NCBI GenBank assembly: GCA_963674665.2
Contig: CAXXPL010000004.1
Coordinates: 248,001 to 312,000, forward strand
DNA from: G963674665 sp963674665
Lineage (GTDB): Bacteria; Desulfobacterota; Desulfovibrionia; Desulfovibrionales; Desulfovibrionaceae
DNA length: 64,000 nucleotides
Reading direction: 5' to 3'
Part shown: positions 59,980-64,000 of the stretch, piece after piece
Position numbering within the stretch: position 1 is the first letter of the stretch
How the letters are laid out: the number at the start of each line of letters is the position of its first letter
Made by a program: the position numbers and the translations under genes
Notes under the pieces: model-generated
Database searches by the model: none
Told to the model about the DNA's origin: nothing
Seen by the model: only the letters and a program-made list of their open reading frames with translations

Positions 59980-60001
59980 CCCTCGGGTAATCTTATTCCA
60001 T

Positions 60002-61948
60002 TCAATTTTCTCCACGCAGCCCGAGCTCTTTGAGGTGTTCCAGCATGATGCGCCGCACCTCCCGGATGGCCAGAGGGCGCTCCTGTACACTGTGCCCAGA
60101 AAGGACGATCAGTTCGGACCGTGCGCCGTCCAGGTGCGCGCTGTCATAGGGTACTATGCCGTCGGTGCCCCCGGCCTCACCGGCTTTGCGGTTGTTGCCG
60201 ATGATGGAGTGGAAGGGCACCGCGGTGATGGGGGAGTCGGCGTAGTAGCGCAGTATCTGGTTGTTGGGGGAGAGGCTGTCGATTCCGGTTATGGATTTTT
60301 CCAGCTCGTCCAGGGACTGGGCACCAGGGCGATCGCTCTTGGTGGATGCCTTGGCCACGGCCACGAACACGTTGGCCGCGGTTTTCATGATGTTCATCGG
60401 CAGGGTGATGAGCCAGCGTCCTATCTTGCCGATCACTCCTATGGCCAGATCCGATCCCCTGTGCGGGGTGGCCATGAAGATGACCCTGGAGACACAGGGG
60501 AGCGGCTCGAAGTAGAAGGCTCGGCGTATGAGTTCACGGTCCGAGTTCTGGATGTCCAGCTTGTCCAAGGGGACGTCGGTGTAGAGATTCCAGAGTTTGT
60601 CCCCTCCGGGCACTACCATGAGCTTGGACAGCAGCCCTCCCATGCTGTGCCCCACCAGGAGCATCTGACCGAGTGCCGGATCCTTGCCCTCGGGGTCGAA
60701 GGTTCGTACCGCCTCCTGCAGCGATTCGCGGAGGATAGCGGCGGAGTGAAGCACTGGATTGCCCGTGGGGTATTTGAAGAACCAGAACTGGTAGTGCTTG
60801 CGCAGCACCGGGTCGTTCATGAGCAGGTTCAGCATGGGCAGCCAGGTGTCCGGCGAGGACATGAGTCCGTGCACGAAGACCACGGGGATGCGCCCCGGCC
60901 TGTATGATTGCAGGGTGTAGAGGCCTTGCTGGTTTTCCCAGGCCTCGGGGGAAATCATGCCCTGGATGCCGTTCTGGGATGGTGATTTTTCGATGGTATA
61001 GGCCAGGGGCGTGGTCATGTCGGTCTCGAGCGGCACGCGATGCCCCTGGACAACCACGTATTCGCTCTGCATGGGGTCGTAGAATTCCAGGTCGGCCTTG
61101 TATACCCCCTGGGCATCCGGTTCCAGTCCCTCTCCATTCCGGGGCAGAATGCGCAGCAGGCAGGTGGCGGCGTAGGCCTGTTCTATGGATGGCATGAAGC
61201 GATCCTTGGCGCTGCGCTCCTCCGACCTGGGAGGCTTGCGTACCACCACCATTGGGACGCCAATACCCATTGTCAGCATTTGCGGGTCAAGGCCCTGGAC
61301 CTTGAATTCATAGGAAAGCAGAAAATCGTCAACTTCCTGGGCCGGGATGTCCAACTCGCTCAGGCGGTCGTTCAGTTCCACCTCTCCCACGAGCATGGGC
61401 AACCGCCCTCCATCCTCATGGCGCAATCCCTTGGCCTTGGAGTATCTCATGAGCTCAGTGATGGAGCGGTTGTAGAACATTGCGGCCACGCGCTCGTAAG
61501 GGTTGTAGTACTGCATGGGCGGCTGAATCAGCGGATCGAAGAGGTAGCGCCATGAGTAGATGGCGCAGGAGAGGAAAAGCTTGGCAGACTCGTCCGAACC
61601 GGTGCGCGAGCGTTTGGCCTGGAGATAGGTGAGTTCGGCAAGTGCGAACAATGTCTCCCTGTCCTTGTCCTCGTGGGCGCGCTTGTGCAACTGCACCAGC
61701 ACCGTCGTAGGGTCGTTGGACCAGGTCTCGGTGAGCTCCATTTGCAGCAGGAAAACCTTGGTGCGTTCGCTGGGCGAGTTGCTGTCCAGGGCGGAGCGGA
61801 GTTGGGCGGCGATGCGTTCGTCTATGGAAGCGGGTTTGAGGGAAGCCTTTGGAGCGCAGGCTCCGGCCATGAGGGCGCAGCACAGGGAGAGCGCCAGCAG
61901 GAGCCGGAGACAGGGGGCGTTGAAACGGGATAATGGCGACGGTTTGAT
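60002..61948 (-). CDS. lipoprotein alpha/beta-hydrolase (lipase/esterase-like)
   Basis: About 648 residues. A signal peptide (RFNAPCLRLLLALSLCCALM) ends at AGACAP, a lipobox-like site, so the mature protein is likely membrane-anchored. A long N-terminal helical region of about 330 residues precedes the hydrolase domain: IPVVFVHGLMSSPDTWLPML, then MLLVGHSMGGLLSKLMVVPG (nucleophile Ser), GTDGIVPYDSAHLDG (Asp) and VLSGHSVQE (His). No ATG, GTG or TTG lies before the signal sequence. A perfect AAGGAGG stands 7 bases before an in-frame ATC, which I take as the start. The frame runs on to an ATG at 62074 that would bury the signal peptide. Confidence 0.82.
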   Translation of the reverse strand: MKPSPLSRFNAPCLRLLLALSLCCALMAGACAPKASLKPASIDERIAAQLRSALDSNSPSERTKVFLLQMELTETWSNDPTTVLVQLHKRAHEDKDRETLFALAELTYLQAKRSRTGSDESAKLFLSCAIYSWRYLFDPLIQPPMQYYNPYERVAAMFYNRSITELMRYSKAKGLRHEDGGRLPMLVGEVELNDRLSELDIPAQEVDDFLLSYEFKVQGLDPQMLTMGIGVPMVVVRKPPRSEERSAKDRFMPSIEQAYAATCLLRILPRNGEGLEPDAQGVYKADLEFYDPMQSEYVVVQGHRVPLETDMTTPLAYTIEKSPSQNGIQGMISPEAWENQQGLYTLQSYRPGRIPVVFVHGLMSSPDTWLPMLNLLMNDPVLRKHYQFWFFKYPTGNPVLHSAAILRESLQEAVRTFDPEGKDPALGQMLLVGHSMGGLLSKLMVVPGGDKLWNLYTDVPLDKLDIQNSDRELIRRAFYFEPLPCVSRVIFMATPHRGSDLAIGVIGKIGRWLITLPMNIMKTAANVFVAVAKASTKSDRPGAQSLDELEKSITGIDSLSPNNQILRYYADSPITAVPFHSIIGNNRKAGEAGGTDGIVPYDSAHLDGARSELIVLSGHSVQERPLAIREVRRIMLEHLKELGLRGEN

Positions 61949-62054
61949 GGCAACACCTCCTTGGAACGGGATTTTGGAGTATTGCCGAAAAGCGCGGCGG
62001 TGTGAAGTGGTTGAGAGATAAAAGGGCCACCCGGAAGGCGACCCTTGATCGTGA

Positions 62055-63155
62055 TCAAGCGACGATGAGGCCATGTTGGGGCAGCAACTCCCGCAGAATG
62101 AAGTTGCGATGGATGCTGGCCGCTTGGATGAAGTGATAGGCGGGGTGGTTTAGGCACATTGTGGAGTCCTTGGAGTTGTCGAAATCCTCGTAGGCCTGGC
62201 CCCACTTTTCGCCGAGATAAGCGGGAATTGTTTCGGCAGGCCCGATTTCGCCGGCTTTCACTGCCCTTTTCCAGGCTTGGATACGCCCGGGCTTGCGTTC
62301 CTTGACGCCGAGGATGGCTTTCACTGCATTTTCAATGACGGAAAACGGTTTTCCCTTGTTGTCGCTGTCCTGTGGTCTGGTCTCGGCAAGACCTTTGAAC
62401 AGATCATAGAGCGCCTTGCAGCCCTGTAAGAATGTTTTCTGGTTTTTCCGGATGACGGTTTTTCCTTTCAACTCATCTGGGTATTCATATTCCATGGACC
62501 ATTCGAGATAGGGGCGGTCGGGGAACGTTGCCGCCTCGCCATGCCCGAGGGCTGCAATGTTTGCAAAGACGCCACAAATTCGTGTCAGGAAATTGTCCAC
62601 AATACCGGATGGATATTTTGTGTTGAAGTTTCGAAATTTATCCATGACGTAGTCGTATAGGTCGCCAGTGATGTTCTTTGCGGTCACTTCCTTTACGTGA
62701 TTTCTGGGGCAGCAGATGCCTGAGAAGCCATAATGGGAAAATGTGTCCGCCAATACATGGGCAGTGACACCGGCAAGGGCCAAGCCGTAGTTTTTGTGGA
62801 AAATAGCGTTGTGGTGTTCCACCATGGCCATTGTGACAGGGCTGTCCATCCGGCATTGCAGTTTGGCTCTGAAATCGTCTCCCTGGCTTCCCGGAAGAAA
62901 ATGGAACGGCACCCAGACGTGGCGTTGATCCTTATTGCTGAGATTGGATGTTTGGTTCGCATGGTGCGCGGTGGGTCTCGAGACAATACCGCTTCCATCC
63001 TCGAACTCTATGTACTCATGCTTGCCGATCACTTTGGTTCCGGTCATGTCATCAACGAACTGCGCTGCGGAGGCTACAATTTGCGCAGCGTCCCGTTTGA
63101 TGCCCGCGGCCCGGGCAAGGGCATAGGTACCGTAGTAGTGCATGTCCATCTGCAT
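62055..63155 (-). CDS. DUF6765 family protein
   Basis: The 366-residue protein starts MQMDMHYYGTYALARAAGIK, a characteristic opening of the family. It has a His/Asp-rich core (EHHNAIFHKNYGLALAGVTA, HVLADTFSHYGFSGICCPRN) that resembles zinc-phospholipase/nuclease-type metal sites, which is an inference. I chose the ATG with AAGGAGG 8 bases upstream, 15 codons after the first ATG. Its 3' end overlaps the extended frame of the lipoprotein gene by 20 bases but not the preferred start. Function unknown. Confidence 0.85.
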   Translation of the reverse strand: MQMDMHYYGTYALARAAGIKRDAAQIVASAAQFVDDMTGTKVIGKHEYIEFEDGSGIVSRPTAHHANQTSNLSNKDQRHVWVPFHFLPGSQGDDFRAKLQCRMDSPVTMAMVEHHNAIFHKNYGLALAGVTAHVLADTFSHYGFSGICCPRNHVKEVTAKNITGDLYDYVMDKFRNFNTKYPSGIVDNFLTRICGVFANIAALGHGEAATFPDRPYLEWSMEYEYPDELKGKTVIRKNQKTFLQGCKALYDLFKGLAETRPQDSDNKGKPFSVIENAVKAILGVKERKPGRIQAWKRAVKAGEIGPAETIPAYLGEKWGQAYEDFDNSKDSTMCLNHPAYHFIQAASIHRNFILRELLPQHGLIVA

Positions 63156-63617
63156 GAGCTTGACCTCCTTGTTGATGCCTGTTTCCTTGGATATCGCCAC
63201 ACCCCCGGGGTCTGACCTGCTGCCGGATGTTGAACGCTCGAGGGCAGTATTTGTTCATCGCCTGGATTTGTTGCAATTATTTATATTAGTATATTTTAAT
63301 TCGGCAAGTACCATGCCTATCATGGAGAATTGTTAATATTGCATAGGAAATTAGAATGAGCATGTGCTGTAATATTGTGCTGGCACTCGATTGCGTGTTG
63401 CCGCTTGAAAATGCCCTGCAGAACATTCAATGGGCGGACGTTGGTTGGGAATGAATCCGTCGAGCAGGCGGCTTCAATGAGACGTGGAGAGGTGCCTGGG
63501 GAAATTGGAGAACCGATAATCTTACCGGTTCAGGTTTCCCAAGGGGTAGAACAGGACTGGAAGGAACGAGACCGTGTATTCCGGGCAGAGGGAGAAGAGG
63601 GCAGCGTCCGCTTACAA
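63156..63617. other. 462-base intergenic region
   Basis: Between the DUF6765 gene and the AraC-family gene. A moderately AT-rich stretch near 63270-63350 may hold the DUF6765 promoter. Frames on the plus strand here have no ribosome binding site or recognisable pattern and are antisense to the AraC gene at their ends. Confidence 0.45.
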
Positions 63618-64000
63618 TCAGGCATTGCTCGCGCCTTGTCCCATCTGTCGAATTCTCTTGATATCGCGCAGGGGTGGTGCTCCGAAAAGGCGGCTGTATT
63701 CGCGGCTGAACTGGGAAGGGCTCTCGTACCCCACCTGGTAGGAGGCTGACGCCGCGTCCAGATCCTCTGAAAACATCAGGCGTCTGGCTTCGTGCAAGCG
63801 CAACCATTTTTGGAACTGCAGCGGGCTCATGGCCGTGAGGGAGCGGAAATGCTGATGAAAGGTGGAGGCGCTCATTCCCGCGTGGGACGCCAGTTCCTCC
63901 ACATGGAGGAGCTTGGTGTAGTTGTCCTGCAGCCAGTCAAGAGCCCGCGCAATCTGGTTACTGTGGGTGCCCGCGGTGACAATCTGGTGCAGCCGGGCGC
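63618..64000 (-). CDS. AraC family transcriptional regulator (C-terminal part; start outside the window)
   Basis: The frame runs off the right edge and reads ARLHQIVTAGTHSNQIARAL, DWLQDNYTKLLHVEELASHA, then GMSASTFHQHFRSLTAMSPL and AASASYQVGYESPSQFSREY: both helix-turn-helix units of the AraC family are complete. The linker before the HTH and the ending FGAPPLRDIKRI are typical of the subgroup with an AraC_N (PF06719-type) domain. The target is not visible in the window. Confidence 0.9.
   Translation of the reverse strand, partial: ARLHQIVTAGTHSNQIARALDWLQDNYTKLLHVEELASHAGMSASTFHQHFRSLTAMSPLQFQKWLRLHEARRLMFSEDLDAASASYQVGYESPSQFSREYSRLFGAPPLRDIKRIRQMGQGASNA

Noticed and set aside
63375..63749. 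Plus-strand frame of 124 codons near the right end
   Set aside because: It overlaps the AraC-family gene in antisense and has no ribosome binding site.

Overview
The window reads as chromosomal DNA of a GC-rich anaerobic deltaproteobacterium of the Desulfovibrio type. This is inferred from the gene set: recA directly followed by alaS, a cytoplasmic CbiK cobaltochelatase, a ferredoxin-dependent 2-oxoacid oxidoreductase with an ADP-forming acyl-CoA synthetase, a TRAP transporter, malonate decarboxylase/MadLM genes, and intergenic hairpins of the GGGGGAAACCC type. No taxonomic marker was aligned, so the placement is an inference.

Layout. 1-2.3 kb is the end of a malonate decarboxylase cluster (MdcG-like holo-ACP synthase, biotinyl carrier, MadL, MadM). 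2.5-5.1 kb is a small operon of a sodium:solute symporter, a Cys-rich protein and a methyltransferase, followed by a tRNA-Thr(CGT). 5.5-8.2 kb holds a P-loop kinase, DUF554 and DUF190 proteins and a Crp/Fnr regulator, all on the minus strand. 8.4-12.9 kb encodes a 1323-residue CHAT protease-STAND ATPase-TPR protein overlapping a small single-helix membrane protein, a probable NTP-dependent conflict or defence module. 13-26.6 kb is a catabolic block: LysR regulator, UbiD decarboxylase, UbiX and an LpdD-like chaperone, then 2-oxoacid:ferredoxin oxidoreductase subunits gamma-delta-alpha-beta, a frameshifted ADP-forming acyl-CoA synthetase, a ketopantoate-reductase-like protein and a DctP-DctQ-DctM TRAP transporter, followed by a GntR regulator. 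The likely logic is uptake of a carboxylate, decarboxylation or oxidation through a 2-oxoacid, and ATP recovery from the acyl-CoA, but the substrate is unknown.

27.5-34 kb holds cbiK, a PAS histidine kinase translationally coupled to a zinc-ribbon ORF interrupted by TGA, a CII-like protein, a small membrane protein and an intact IS5-type insertion sequence, with inverted copies of a palindromic repeat flanking part of it. 34.2-38.4 kb is an efflux region (MarR, two 14-helix MFS transporters, TetR, with operator-like palindromes), followed by a methyltransferase and a methyltransferase remnant. 39.5-43.4 kb holds a signalling operon: a hybrid histidine kinase (frameshifted), a Cys-rich secreted protein, and a periplasmic solute-binding protein fused to a degenerate cytidine deaminase domain. 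44-47 kb has a STAS/RsbW-like partner-switch pair, a frameshifted zinc-ribbon membrane protein with a 12-G tract, and an IS200/IS605 element.

47-64 kb is mostly core: PIN-PhoH ATPase, pstSCA without pstB, recA, alaS, a LOG-family hydrolase, isocitrate dehydrogenase, MscS channel, histidine phosphatase, YdjM-like protein, a lipoprotein esterase, a DUF6765 protein and the C-terminal part of an AraC regulator. Three genes are broken by single-base changes in G/C homopolymers (22049, 42535, 45616). They may be real, phase-variable, or sequencing errors, and the sequence alone cannot decide.
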